From: Blasia pusilla
Lineage: Eukaryota; Marchantiophyta; Marchantiopsida; Blasiales
Direction: 5' to 3'
Length of the DNA: 64,000 nucleotides
Assembly: GCA_050084515.1 (NCBI GenBank)
Contig: CM114273.1
Span: 40,362,001-40,426,000, forward strand
This document shows positions 9,572-22,529 of the stretch, one piece after another (within the stretch, counting starts at the first letter, position 1; each line of letters starts with the position of its first letter). The position numbers and the translations under genes were made by a program. The notes under the pieces are model-generated. The model saw only the letters and a program-made list of their open reading frames with translations. It was not told where the DNA came from and did no database searches.

Positions 9572-12500
9572 GAGAACTATACATTTCACTTTATGGTAAA
9601 ATTTTATATGTCTTTCATTGTAAGGATACCTTACTAGTGAATTATTGAGGAAAGAAGGGAATAGGGGGTGATGTTATTTTCCCAAATGAGGAGTTTGGGA
9701 GTGAGAGAATAAAGAAAAGATGGAAAAATAGTGAATGGAAGGGAAAGGGCATAGATTTGTTTCCCCCAAAACTTAGAGTTATCCTTTGGAAGGATGATTT
9801 TTTTTTTAAAAGGAAACACGAGAAAAGATTTTAAACATAGAAAATTTAGAAAGGCATAACCAAAATAGGATTTACTTACTAATTGTTAACTTTAATTCAT
9901 GATTTTCCATCTTCCTTTTGACATATGTCTTCTTCAAAAGTTATTTTGGATATGCTCACCCAATTTCGAATGGAAAAGCACTCATTTAAAATCACATTAA
10001 AATATGATCAAGATACTTATAGCTTCGTTTATTTAAACTTTAAAAAATAGAATACTAAATGATAGCTTCTTGCACCTTACACCTTAAATTGAAAGATTAA
10101 TTAAGTAAAAATAACTTTAAAACATTGTGATAGAATTTTATTGCATTTCTTGGGCATGTTGATTGCATATGATTGTCTAGAAAAGAGATTTTCTTAATTT
10201 GAAAGACACGAAACTAGTGTGCGGCCCACGAGAAGGGTGGGGGAATAATATTACTAAACAGTAGGATAGTCTAAATGAAAAAAATGACGGGTATTTCTAG
10301 AGGTATGTAAACGGGTGGGATGCATGGATTTAGGAGTAACTCGCATAGACCAACTTGTGCACATTAACTAGTCTACGTTAGAAAATAATTAGTATGCTTC
10401 TTAACAATGGATGAAAGTGGAGTTCACGCAAACCCAGGAAGGGAGCAATACAAGGCAAAGAAGAGGGCGCCCGTACCTAGGATGACTACAAATATGGTTC
10501 ACATTAGAAAGTTCGTATTCGAACTTCACAAAGAAGATCTCGCGTTACTAGTTATTAAAAATCAAAATTAGCAGGCAGGATTAGGGAGTAGGAAATCTGA
10601 TTTTACCGATCTGGCTTACGAAACGGAAAAAACTCTCCAAACGGATCTCGACACAAACGAGTTTATAAAATTGGTATTAAATGAAGTCATACAATTTTAG
10701 TAAGGCCATACGGATCTGAACACGATAAATTTTAAATTTAGTAATAATGAAACACGGATCGAAAAAGTTTGTAGGAAGGAGTGAGAGTAGGATCATCAAT
10801 TAAGTCTAATTTGTCACCAATTAGGTCACACGAACCTTGGTTAAGGTCACATGTGTCACTAATTAGATCACACAAACTTTAGTTAAGGTCACACGAATCT
10901 ACTAAGATCACATTTATTTCTCACGGAGTAAATTACGCATTCCCATATACAATTATCATCTCATGGTGCATAGAGCCAAAAGTGATGTGCTAGATAGCAT
11001 GCTCTTCCAAGAAAAAAACTGACTCTTACATGTAAGGGCCGTAATTAAAATCATTTTATCTATATTATAATGGCCACCTTATGGAAAATAAAACCCTGAA
11101 GGGGGAGAGAAGAAAATAATTAATATAAACGTGGATAGTCTAGATGGCAAGAAAAAATAAATGGTAGAGGTTGTGATAAAATAGTGGGATAGTGAAAAAA
11201 AATAGCAAAATATTTGAATTTCATACTTTGATTTTTATTAGATGGGTAGAGAAAATTGAATTTTAATGGGAAAAATAATTTTATTAACTAATAGTAAAAT
11301 TAATTTATACTATAATGGATCATCTAGGTGTATAATATAAGACAAACAAGTATGCGGCCTAAGTGTTTTGATTGATGTTGCGGGTTACGTTAATGGCAAC
11401 ATATATAAGGCTAATAATAGCAAATTTCTTAAATTAATGTGTGAACATACAAAATTTTTGGATTAGGAATATTCAACATGCATTGCACATGAATTTAATA
11501 AATTTATTCAGTAACTTAAGAACACTTTTAAAGTGGAGTATTGTGATAATCTATGATAAGTGAATAGATTGATAAAATGGCATAGGCCATCAACACACAA
11601 TGCACCTATGTAAGTGGATTGTGATGTTGACTTCATGAAGTTGAGGTATTGTAATAGTTGTAATTTGTGCGTTTGGTGGTTAAACGTACATGTTAAGCAA
11701 AATCATGTGAAGAGTTGATGATTAGTGAAAATGACACAAATTGTATTGGCTTTAATGAGCTTGGAGAATTGCAAGAGGTGGAAGTTGTGTTTTGTTGGTT
11801 GATGTCATGTTGTAAGTAGAATAATAAGATATTGAATGTACTAGTAGAGAAAGCCTGATCGATGAGAACACATAAAATGAATAGGAAGCATTACATGTGA
11901 AGCAACTTGAACAGGCAAGAGCAAGATGATATTTTAAAACAACAGCAAGACCAATCTCAAAAGTGAGAGTAGTCAACATCAATATGATGTGTGAAAGCTA
12001 AAGAAAATATATGAGCATATCTAAAGCAAGTATTGCACATCATGTGCATTAAGAGGTAATTGAGAGGTTAAGAATTATTTAAATATGTGTAGTAGACATG
12101 ATATGTTGTAATTTGCAATGTTTTGTAGACATAGATGATGAAGAGACCAAGAGAGTTAAAAATATATCTCTCTAAGTGTATAGTTGTAAGTAGTGCATAA
12201 TCCAATATTGCTAACCTCAGTAGTAAAAATGACAGTAGACAATATGAAAACTGATACAAGTAAAGGAGAAGACAATGCAATGAAGTAACATTCCATATCA
12301 ACAAGTAATAGAAATGATTTGAAATAGATTATGGATGGATATGGTGAAGAAAAAATGGCATAGGCCTTAAAGTTATAACATTAGTCTCATTGACACTTTG
12401 CTAGAATATATGTAGTTTCACGATTAAGTTTTATGAGAATAGAGACAAAGTTTTTTGAAATGCTGAAACATATATTCAACTATAAGTAAAACAAAAAGTA

Positions 12501-12843
12501 GACTAAATTCATGGTTTTGCTGAACCTTTCAACATAGCTTGAAAGGTTCAACAAAACCAAAAATAGGCTAAGTTTAAAAGAAGTTTGTATGCATGCATGG
12601 CTATGGTGTAGTGAGAGCTGATCATGAATAACGTTGTTCTTATGCACATACAAGACACGTAAAAGCAGAGGATTAATAATTTAGCAATGTGTGGAGAATC
12701 ATACATATGTTGCAATGCAAGAAATCAACATATTGTGAATATTCTAGTAATGTCTTTAGACTCATACATGTAATGGAACACAATAAATCATGTAGAGGCA
12801 AGTCAGAAATTGTTGGGAAATAAATACCTTGAGGTAAGAGAAG
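9572..12843. other. AT-rich intergenic DNA, no gene seen
   Basis: Stops are frequent in all frames, and the short frames present (for example 11752-11982 and 12068-12304, minus) have the leucine/serine-rich composition of random AT-rich DNA. The only structure noted is a weak 42-bp two-copy tandem repeat at 10815-10898. It contains repeated GGTCACA-type blocks. Confidence 0.5.
10815..10898. repeat. Degenerate 42-bp tandem duplication
   Basis: The block starting CACCAATTAGGTCACACGAA at 10815 recurs, with several changes, as CACTAATTAGATCACACAAA at 10857. Both contain TTAAGGTCACA. A third, shorter AAGATCACAT follows. It is a local duplication with no evident function. Confidence 0.6.
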
Positions 12844-13668
12844 TTAGGCACATTTGTGCTTGTTCGGTGATGCAATATCAAGAGTGGGATCGTAGGAGTC
12901 ACTCGTTGGAGCTTGGAATGGTTCTTTCCTAACAGGACAATTGAACAAGTTTGGAATGGTAGATGTTGTGTTATGTGGGTTGTTGGTTCCATGTGTTGAG
13001 GATATAATTATTACATCATCAAACTCAGGATACAATGGGTAGTGATGGGAATTATCTAAATCTATTGAAAGAGGTACAAATTTAGGAAATTGGCCATTTT
13101 CATGTGTTGCCTTCATCCGCTCAAGCAAGTGGCTTGCTTTGACAAAGTTTAGGTCTAGAAGCATGCCAACAGGAAAATGCATTTCATGTCTCAACATGCG
13201 TAGTTGGTCTAGGCAAATTCCGCCTCACATGAGATTAAGAAGGCAAGTCGCATCTTTTCTGGTGAGGGATGCCTCATATGAATCCACATTCTTGAATCTC
13301 AAAGCTTTCTTCTATATACTTGAATAACAAAAATCAATATTGATAATATCAATTCAAAAGATTAGAAGCTTAATGCATTCAAGCAAGATCAATGGGCAAT
13401 TGTCAAGCAATGAAGAGTGAAATGTGTCTGATTCAGGTTTATCTTTGTGGAGTGTACAGAACTTAGAATCCCATGTTTGACCCTTTTAGGCAATGAAGGC
13501 TTAGATATTCCGCCCAGTGATGTCATGCTCCCAGAAAGCATACATAACTCCAAGGTTATCTAAAAACTTCATTTGGTTCTCCGTGGGAGTTGTATATCTT
13601 GGTCTTACATTCTGTTGATGTGTGCAATGTCGTTCAAGATCATGTTTGCAAAGTCTACATAATTTACA
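12844..13668 (-). pseudogene. Unidentified broken coding remnant
   Basis: On the minus strand one register runs for about 275 codons with only a handful of stops. It begins with a cysteine/histidine cluster (CKLCRLCKHDLERHC), then YTTPTENQMKFLDNLGVMYA, then FWEHDITGRNI. It ends in the intact 117-codon frame 12844-13197, which includes MLRHEMHFPVGMLLDLNFVK. Several stops sit where CAA, CAG or CGA would fit. I do not recognise the family. It lies just downstream, on the same strand, of the PIF1-type helicase remnant, so it may be part of the same mobile element. The start is arbitrary. Confidence 0.45.
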
Positions 13669-14016
13669 AGACAATGATAAGAAGAGGTTAGCTAGAAGCC
13701 TAGAATGTAAAAGAAACTAGGTCAGAAATAGAGAAAGGATAAAAGCCACAACAAACCTAAGGTGTCATCAAGTCCTGTTGATGGAATGATATATAGTGGA
13801 TTGTATTGTTGGGATTGTTGGGATTCCCATAATGCTGATTGACAGAGACTTATGCTCCAATATATTGTTGCTAAACTCCATGGTGAGCATGATTTGTTGA
13901 CCTAGTTGAATCTGTCCTCGAGGAACTGCCACGAGAAGCCATGAAGTCTTGTGTACAAATGAAGTAAGTATATTAGAGAATTTTTGGAGACTACTAAAGA
14001 CCTTTAAATCTTAAGA
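13669..14016. other. Spacer between the two minus-strand remnants
   Basis: No continuous reading frame or repeat is recognised here. It may be the eroded junction between the helicase remnant and the unidentified remnant. Confidence 0.4.
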
Positions 14017-15292
14017 TTATAGATTGCCAAAGATCCTAAGTTGGTTTTTCATTTTAACTCGTGATAACATGACATATGCAAGTCCTAGTGCAAAAACTAA
14101 TTTTACTACTAAAAGACAACGTCCAACTATAGTTGAACCCTGACTTTTATGAGCAGTCATAGCGTAGCCAAGAATAAGAGGAAAATTCTTCTTAATATAC
14201 TTCCGATCTGAATCATACCTCAAAGTTGCAAACTTGGTCCTAGATGTAGTAAGAAACTTACTGTTGGACATAATCATTACTTTAATCTGTACTACCTCAT
14301 TATCGTCGTAGATAAGTTCGGTCACCTTTGCTAAAGAGCCATTAGTAGCTTGTATCTTCAAGTTTATGTTAGAGGTCAGCATAACTGTGCAGAGAAGAGC
14401 CACAGAAGGCTATTGGTGGAATATATGTCTCATCTTTTAGCTAGGAAATGAATTCATGTGTTGTAGGGACATTTGACATAACATTCACTTGTATGATGCA
14501 CGCATCACCAAAAAGCCGCCTTAGTGCTAAGACATTGAAGATGGATACATCTTCACAATGAGTGTAAACTGTAACTATATCTGAGTGAATAAAGTCAATA
14601 GCATAATTCTCACACACAAAAAACAATCAGATAGACATTCATTTATCTTCTCTTGAGTGGGAAGTTGAAGTATAATAGAGGTGAGAAATGAAAGATATGA
14701 TGGGTTTGCACCATGTCTCATTGGGCTTTCAAGTTCAAAAGTTTGAATATTGTTGAAGAATGTAGAGGAGGTAATATGACAATTCTTACAAAAATTAGGA
14801 CACCTATAACTACACACTGGAGGTAGTTGCCACAAGTCTCCAACCAGAAGTACCAATTTACCACCTAAATAAGTTGTTGAAGTTGAAAATGATACCTCAT
14901 TTAAGTGCATTGCTATAATCTCAAGCAACTTAAGAGTCAAAATGAACCATTCATCTATAACCACAATCTGAGGTGCTTTTTAGCCTCGAGTAGTTGTCAG
15001 ATGAAGAAAAAAGATCACCTTTTTTTGGAATTTCAAATGTTGAATGGACACTGTTTGCATTAGGGTGAAGTCTCACAGTAGCAATGCCACTTGTTGTTGT
15101 TGTTATAATTAGATATATCCTATTATATCTCTAATAGTTGTACATGAATGGAATAAAGTATGTTTTCCGCACCCTGGAGGACCTTTGAGTAACACAAGAC
15201 CACATTTGATCTCTTTTAGGATGTGGAAAATATGTGATTGCTCAATGTTAAGACTACTGAAATCAAGCTCATGGGTTGTTATGGTGTAGACT
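14017..15292 (-). pseudogene. PIF1-type DNA helicase remnant (probably transposon-borne)
   Basis: Motifs appear in the right order on the minus strand. LNIEQSHIFHIL is followed by Walker A GPPGCGK near 15164-15184, then a 129-codon frame (14575-14964) with the Walker B-like stretch KLVLLVGDLWQLPPV and the partner-region SPMRHG. Next comes a 128-codon frame (14017-14403) with FPLILGYAMTAHKSQGSTI and LAYVMLSRVK. These are hallmarks of the PIF1/RRM3 superfamily 1B helicases, including Helitron-borne and related mobile forms. The frame is broken by stops and shifts between the blocks, so no complete helicase can be made. The usual threonine after the Walker A lysine is replaced by histidine. I infer mobile origin from context and decay; a broken host PIF1 copy is possible. 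Confidence 0.75.
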
Positions 15293-15429
15293 CTTGTGCA
15301 ATGAGCTTAGGTATATTAAGTAGTAGTTCAGGTTGCAAAATATCATGAACTTTTGCAAGGATCTTTGCCACATGGTATTGGCTCCGTATATTTTTTGAAT
15401 GCCTGAATTTTACTTATTACAAGTTGCAG

Positions 15430-17841
15430 TTACACAAAAAGCTAACTTGGGCATATACTCATGAAGCGGATTTACAATGATTACTCGAGCATACATGCCT
15501 TTAGTGTAGCCCTAAAAAGTACTCACAATTTTATGATATCCCTCATCATCTTCACCCACCAAAACCTCCAATCCATAAGAACATGTATGTCCTTCTGTTT
15601 GGCCACAGAACCCAATCAAGGTGTCGTATTTTGCCTCCCATCTATGGGAAACAGTTCAGCGAGTAAGATTGTGACTCAAATGAACAAGACTATATGATAC
15701 TTGAGCCTCTTTGATACCGGAACTCAACCATCAATTGTACATAAGTAGATCATCCGAAGGGACACACCTTGGTCTCTCTTTAATCCTAGTTTCATCCTCT
15801 GCAAACATGATAGGCCCATCTCCATGAATTCTAAGGGCCACCTTTGATGCCGATAATACCCAGGCAACCTCTTGGAATATCTCCCTACAAAGTCCAGCTC
15901 TAAAAGGTGGGAGTTTTGCCCTATCACGCTTTGCAGTCTTCAGACTTGGCCCTCCCAATTTTTTCTGAAAACAATGGACCACTTACCAACCACCAAATTG
16001 CAACATGGCTTGGGCTATGGCTCTGGTTCTCTTACTTCTCGAAATCCCTTGGCTTTCCTACTTAGATTTTTGGCTACATCTATCATGAAATCCCACAAAG
16101 CCTCCTTCCCACCGAAGGCATTAGTCCTATGTCCATTTTCTATATTCCTCAAGAACAATCTCAAATCTTTCCCATTTTTTGCTACTCCTAATAACTCTTC
16201 TAGCTTATTGCGCTTTGTACTCAAGGCGCTTTGGATGTATAATGTGATAAAAGCCACTTCTACCTCCTAAATTTGGAAGTCAATGCACCTACATGTCGTT
16301 TGTGTTATGATTTGGTGAGACGGTCCAACCGTATCCCACCAGTGGTATCTCTCTCTCCTATGGGCACTAAGGCTTCCGCTTCCCTGTGCACCCGACCATG
16401 GAAATATCCATGCACTTTATAGACTCACAATTTGTACATGTTAGGTTTACAAACCCTCCACCATTATAGGACAATCTCTCACAATTTTTGTGTCTAAAAA
16501 AACCCATTATTTTCACAATTGAATCAGTATTGGGATTGTAAACCTGTGCAAAACAAGTCAACTCACAATCCCACAATGCTCCCCCCTCTTGATCATCAAG
16601 AACACCCTTCACACCCATTAATCTCCTCTCCATTTGACCATTTCATCCCACAATCCCCAGCAGAGTAAACTTAATCCAAGATCTACAGTAGGATCACACC
16701 CACCGTTACTAGTTTGTCGAGCTCCCTGCCTTGGACTTGGACTTATCCTCTCCAAAAAACTTCATCATCTACGCTTGAGAAGGATACTGATCCCTGCCGT
16801 CTCCATTCCTTAGCCTGACTCTCTTCCCAGACCTCAATACAATGTCATCAGTAGTTTCTTTGGTGTCCAAGGCATCTAAGTGATCGTGACTAACCAAATG
16901 TTGTCTCAAGTTGTGTTCCAAGTTTAGCTTCTTTGGGCACATGTCTGTGTGTAACTTACCACAAACTGTGCACCTCACTTTAAACAAGTAAGACATACTT
17001 GCATACCTCGGATCAGATGGAGACGGTGTCATAGTGAAGATCTTTGTTTCACCTCCCAGATCATCATTCATTTGCAACACTATGTCCATCCCTCTAGATA
17101 TGGCTTCCCCATGATCAAACAAGGGAATCTCCACAATATCAATAGGCTTCATCAAAGATGTGGGCAGCTTCCTCCGCCTACAGAAGTTATCCGTGTGCTT
17201 CTCATTCACTATATGCTTTGTCCTAAAGTTGCTAAAATAGTTTGCTATTGCTTTTACATTATGGGAATTTCTGCATTCCCATAATGCTCCCGACACTCTT
17301 GACATTTTAGATGTCCTCTCACATCTATATCTTCATCCCAAGTTTGCACCTTCCAATTGTGCTCACCATAACCTTTTTTCTCTGCCCATTTCCCTAATCT
17401 AAAAAATGCATCATTCCATCACTTGGCTGCAAAAACAAACCTCAATTTTGATTCAAAGGATGCTCAAATCAATGGCACATTTATTGGCATCTGTGTACTC
17501 GGTGTCTGTGGCTGTGATGGTGAGGGTGACTCAGATAGAGGAGCTGAGCCTGGCATGGTAGATAGAGTAGCAGCAAATGGATGGGAAGAGACTTGTGCGC
17601 TCCTCCCAGTAGGGCCTGATGGTAGGTGTGGAATTGCACCAACTCTCCTATCCAACTCTACTAACATGATCAATTTCTCTACGTTTTGCCTCGTTTTCCC
17701 TGGGAGCCTGAAATCCCAAAAGTCGAAATCAAAGTCAACTAGGCTTGTACATTTCAAAAGGAGGTCAGCCAACGATTGCCCTTCTTTATATCCTAAAACA
17801 CATATGGGCTCATCCTCCTGTCCTTTCCCACCCTTCTCCAC
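15430..17841 (-). pseudogene. Unidentified multi-block coding remnant with AEDETRIK motif
   Basis: At least five same-strand coding blocks follow each other. 17841-17464 has LLLKCTSLVDFDFDFWDF, then a serine/proline-rich tail. 17305-16769 has a C2H2-like CTVCG-(x)n-HNLRQHLVSHDH cluster. 16257-16015 has WDFMIDVAKNLSRKAKG. 15982-15731 has LCREIFQEVAWVL and FAEDETRIKERP. About 15660-15430 has one stop in some 75 codons and reads WEAKYDTLIGFCG, then MYARVIIVNPLHEYMPKLAF. The order zinc finger, then an acidic motif, then a long conserved block suggests a DNA-transposon or domesticated-transposase-like protein. The blocks could also be exons of a host gene. I cannot name the family. Frames change between blocks, and no clean splice sites were worked out. 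Confidence 0.5.
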
Positions 17842-19365
17842 TATCTGAATACTGGGTCTACTAGGGTTAAATATTTCTCAAGGCACCCTATAGGGAATCT
17901 AGTGTATAGGCAGATGGACCTATCATGCAAATGAAACAAGTAACATAGAATACCATAGATTATAACTCGACATGAACATGTAGAATACAAAACAAAGAGT
18001 CAAAGATTGCAAATGAGGATCATAGGTATATCCATTTAGAGGACCATGACATTCATTCTCGATTGCAACTCGATGCAAGTAGGCCCAAGACATATAACAT
18101 TGACTATAGAGGCAAGAGTGAGGGACTTACACTCTTATGCCCGGATAGTGAAAGCCACTTGCTACTAAGACTCTACTCATGAGGTAGTGCCAATCGTAGC
18201 CTTGCAACCACATACCTCTTGCACCGATTGGTTGGCTAGAGAGAGAATAAATAAATAAATTTTGTTTGCACATAGCTCCAAGAGAGCTAAGTGACTTCTA
18301 ATTAAAAATATGCTCTATTCCAATCCCTAGTGAGAATTGGTGTTACGAATATGTGAGGACCTTTCTTAGGTTTTTAAAACCTTATCATCATCATGATACA
18401 CATAAAAAACAAGGCAAACACATGGGAATGCTGTGACCACTAAGGTGCTACAAGAAAACAGGTATTCACTTTCAAATTATAGACACATGAAACATGCTAA
18501 GGAGGTGTCAAGATGTTGCACAATGGACAGAGTGCTGCCTGTAGAATGGTCTCAAGATCAAAGTGGCAGTGAGGGAACCGGTCCTTATATGCCTCCACTT
18601 CACACAACTTCCTCCATTCTACAGACCATCATGGATTAGCATATCAAACTCAACGTTACTTGGCATAAGACCTGGGTGCATGTGCGTTAAATCAGCAATC
18701 ACTACCAACATATGGAATACATGCATTCTTCCCTCCCGCACTTTCACTCTATTGATCAAATAAAGCAAAGAACACATTAGTTGAGAGTTTCATCTGGCCA
18801 TCTCTGCTAATCAGTTCTTTCTTTTCCCAGCTTTCCACAATGAAAAGCTCATCACCAAAGTCCGGTACTTCAGTTGCATCTGATGAGGTTGGAGATCTAA
18901 ATGGAAGCAAAGTGAGTTGCAAAGAAATAGATACCTAGAACCATAGGGGGAATGAGATTGGTGGGTACTTCCATATTTAGATCTAATGTTATACATATAG
19001 GCCAATCGGAGCACCTGAACCATAACAGTAGGAAACTATAGTATAAGAAATGTAGATTTTCCAAAAAAGTGTGCCATCCATCTCAAAATCAACAGAAAAA
19101 TTCCCACACGATGAACCTACAGAGCGGATGGAGAGAGGAGAGAATGGAAATACAACAAAGAACTTCAATCGTGAGCAGGATTCTCCACTAAATTCTTGAG
19201 CATGAATGGTGGTAGCAACTTATACAACTGGCGGTAAAACAAGAACGTGCGCGCTTCAGTGAGGAGAATCGAGTTATATAAAAGACGCGCTGCACTATAT
19301 ATGATGTATGTGCGGAGTCTAACGAAAATAAGGCGATAAAAATGCCTTTGTTGAAGGAATAAAAT

Positions 19366-19368
<3 letters not shown>
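17842..19368. other. Intergenic, no gene seen
   Basis: No reading frame here has recognisable motifs. Short plus-strand frames at 18433-18639 and 18563-18763 overlap in different phases and look random. Confidence 0.45.

Positions 19369-19450
<82 letters not shown>
19369..19450. repeat. AG microsatellite, about 41 units
   Basis: An uninterrupted run of AG dinucleotides. It creates a spurious leucine/serine repeat inside the minus-strand frame 19165-19596. Confidence 0.98.
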
Positions 19451-19451
<1 letters not shown>

Positions 19452-21908
19452 ATGGAATACCGCGGTGGCGACGTGCAAGACAATTGCAAGCAAGTGGGAC
19501 ATGGTTTGATGTTCGAGTTTTATACATGAGATTGAGCTCCGGTTGTAGAGTTAAGTGCTGAGCATGCGTTACTGCCCTTGCAAATGAACGGTGCAAAAAT
19601 TACCCCGTCTAAGGAGGCAGTATTGACACTTTGGCGGGACATAATGGATAATAAGTGTACAAAAATCACCTCTATAAGAATTTTTGCTTGCAGCGCACGA
19701 TAGAAAATGAGAGAAACCGCATAGGAACAACTGTACAAAAAAAGATTGAGTCCTATAGATGAAGTAGATTAGAATCAGGCGGCAGACAAGGATGGCGCTT
19801 ACATTGCCTATGCTTACATGTCCACCAAAACCATATACATTTGGAGCTTCTTAAGCTCATAACATTAGCCATGAGAAATGAGCACATGGGCTTCTGATCC
19901 TGTCGGACTCAAAAATCATCAAGACCAACGGCCTAACCAGTTCCACGCCGATCTCGTGCTGCCCCGTCGTCTTGCAAAACCCACGCCAGTTTCCCATGCG
20001 ATTTCGTAAAAAATGGCGGTGCGAATTTCGACCCTCTGCTTGACAGTTTTGGCCCTTCGTTGCACAATACTTGCTTAGTTTTTGTAGCTTCCGGTGTCAT
20101 GTGTAAACTTGCCCTAAACCACAACCCCTTCCCTCTTGCCGCTCTACCTTCTCGTTTGCAACTTTTTCTCACACCTTGGCCTCACTTTTTAGTTCGTTGG
20201 ACTTTGCTCTCGCCATCTTAGATAAATTAGGCATCAATTATTTTTAAAAATTTATTATTTAAGTTAATTTAAAACTTCAATACACCATTAGGGTAATATT
20301 ATTTATTTATCATTATTATTTTGAATATTCTACTTACACATGTACAAATAAGGGATTGCCACATGTATACCTTCATTTCAAGGACAAATAACCTATAACT
20401 TGTACATTTTCCATGAATGAGAGTTTGAATAACATTGGCCAATATTTCTTATAAGTGATATATATCAATTAATATGACTATTTGTAATTGATTAAAAAAT
20501 TATTTAATAAATTTAGAGATGAATTAAATCATGAATCATACTTTTATGTTAATAATGCATCACTTCCATTTTCCATACATGACTAGGGCATCCCAAGAAT
20601 GGTCAATTCACTTCGACCATACTTTAACAAACCAACTTCCTTTAATATTAGCAAATAATAGACGATGGCAATGGTGGGGTTGGGAATTTTGAAAGGGGAG
20701 AGTATAGGCAAAGTACCACCAAGCAAGGAAGAGAAGTTGATCACTTATTTAAAAGTACTTTTCTCCTAACTACTAACTAGTCGAAGCCCGTGCTATGCAC
20801 AGTTTATATTTAATTTTCTTTGTTATCTCTTTTTAATTTTAATTCCCTCTCTCAAAATGACACGTGTCGACATCATAGGAGCCCTTAGAGGACGGGTGTC
20901 AAGATGTGAGGAGGGCTTCCTCCAACCCTGTTCTCTTTACGGCCCCAACTTAAAGCCCGTATTTTGCGGTTCCCTCTCAGGTGCGTGCATAATACAATAT
21001 TTTCTGCAATCGTACCATAATGCTCCAATGGATCCATACTATGACGAGGAAAATATTATTGGATGAATAGGATTATTTGTCGTCTTATGTATTTGCCATC
21101 TTAATGTATTGGCCATCTTTATATATTAGTCATCACTATTACACTCTTACTTGTTGCGCAGATTGGATGTATTGGCCATCTTTATGTAATCGTCGTCACT
21201 CTCACTCTTACTCTTGCAGAGGTTCATATTAATTGGGAGTGTAACTTAGACTTCTTGTATTCAATACACGTATTGATTGGGCATATAATTGAGGCTTCTT
21301 ATATTAAAATTGCACATATCATATGTTAACCGTTTTGCTACTATGGCATTTATTGTTGATTTTGTGATTTATCATTTAACATGTTATTTAATGTCAAAAA
21401 TTTAATACATTTTTATTAATTTGCAATGTATTATAACATTTCATTCATATATCATTTTATTTTTTGATATAAAATAAGTTTTTTATGCCAAAAATTTAAT
21501 ACATATTTATTGATTTGTTATGTATTGTAGTATCCCGTTTATGGTTTCACTCATTAGTTTGCACACCAATGTATTCATATCCTTCTAGTATAGTGTGTTT
21601 ATTAGATTAGAACTATTTCACAAAATTGAAATTAAAATTTGTATATTTTTTATATTATAAAAAATATAATTTAGTTTGTACAATTATATTCTCTGACTAA
21701 TTCATACGTTCTTATTGCGAACTTATTTGTTTTATATTTTATTTATAAATAATATTCATACTTTGGGACCGCCACACTATATAGACAGAGAAGGTGTCCG
21801 GTCACCATCTCGAGCTCTTGTGGCGTGACCGGGACCGGAAGATCTCGTGAATTAGTTTCGCTTTATAACACGACCGGAGTCACCGGGTGAGCATGTGGCG
21901 AGTCCGTC
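19451..21908. other. Intergenic upstream of UTP6, no gene seen
   Basis: From 20.2 to 21.8 kb the sequence is strongly AT-rich with no coding signal. The last few hundred bases are probably the distal promoter of the UTP6 gene. Base composition becomes more even from about 21.77 kb on. Confidence 0.5.
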
Positions 21909-21940
21909 AAACCCTAAACCTTGGCAAACCAAAACCCTAG
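21909..21940 (+). promoter_or_regulatory. Two telo-box-type motifs upstream of UTP6
   Basis: AAACCCTAA at 21909-21917 is followed by AAACCCTAG at 21932-21940, in gene orientation, about 600 bases upstream of the UTP6 ATG. In plants, telo-boxes near the transcription start typify ribosomal-protein and ribosome-biogenesis genes. They usually pair with TGGGCC/T (site II) elements. A TGGGCC lies at 22121-22126. The transcription start is unknown, so the sites could be promoter or leader. Confidence 0.6.
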
Positions 21941-22529
21941 GAAGAACTGAGAATCTCTCGTAACACTTCCACAATTTATATCACGCATTTTGAAATTGCT
22001 GAATCCGCACGATCTTTGAATGCGTTTCCTGCGGGAGCTCTGTGGACCTTTTCCAGTGCGTGGTGTCTCCAGCCGTGCGTCTTGTAGAGAGCAGGAAAAT
22101 TCATGTTGCGTTCAGCGGAATGGGCCCGTTGTCCCTGCATTTCGCGAGACCACTTGCAGCTCTCTTGAAACGCAGGGGAACATATCTCAGCTTTGCAGAT
22201 GCGTGGTTTCGTTAGCGTTCCTTTTTCATTGCGTGGTGTTTACGGCTCGGAATGTTGTAGAGAGGAGGAGGAATCATGAAGTGTTCCAGGAAGGTGGCTC
22301 GTTATTCTACCATGTCGCGAAGCACTATTTGCTTTCTTGACAGTGGATGTCGTTATAAATAGAATTTTTGTAAGTGTCGTAAAGCGCATGACAGATGAGG
22401 CTTTTGCGAAGCCAGATTTCCAAAGGATGTGTGAATTTCGAGTGTGTGGGTTCTAATTGCACTTGATTCTCCCTGGCCCTGCAAGTGCGGCTCACGAAGT
22501 AGAGAAAGGAGGAAGGAGAAGAGGGAACT
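21941..22529 (+). other. Probable long 5' leader/promoter-proximal region of UTP6
   Basis: This stretch has balanced base composition unlike the AT-rich flank. It holds a 106-codon frame (22020-22340) without recognisable motifs. A strong donor-like GTAAGTG at 22370 and a CCCTGCAAG acceptor-like site before 22490 would allow a small 5' UTR intron. That intron is inference only. Confidence 0.4.

Noticed and set aside
19165-19596. 143-codon minus-strand frame
   Set aside because: Mostly the AG microsatellite with random flanks.
22020-22340. 106-codon plus-strand frame as a small gene
   Set aside because: No motif; it lies in the probable leader or promoter of UTP6.
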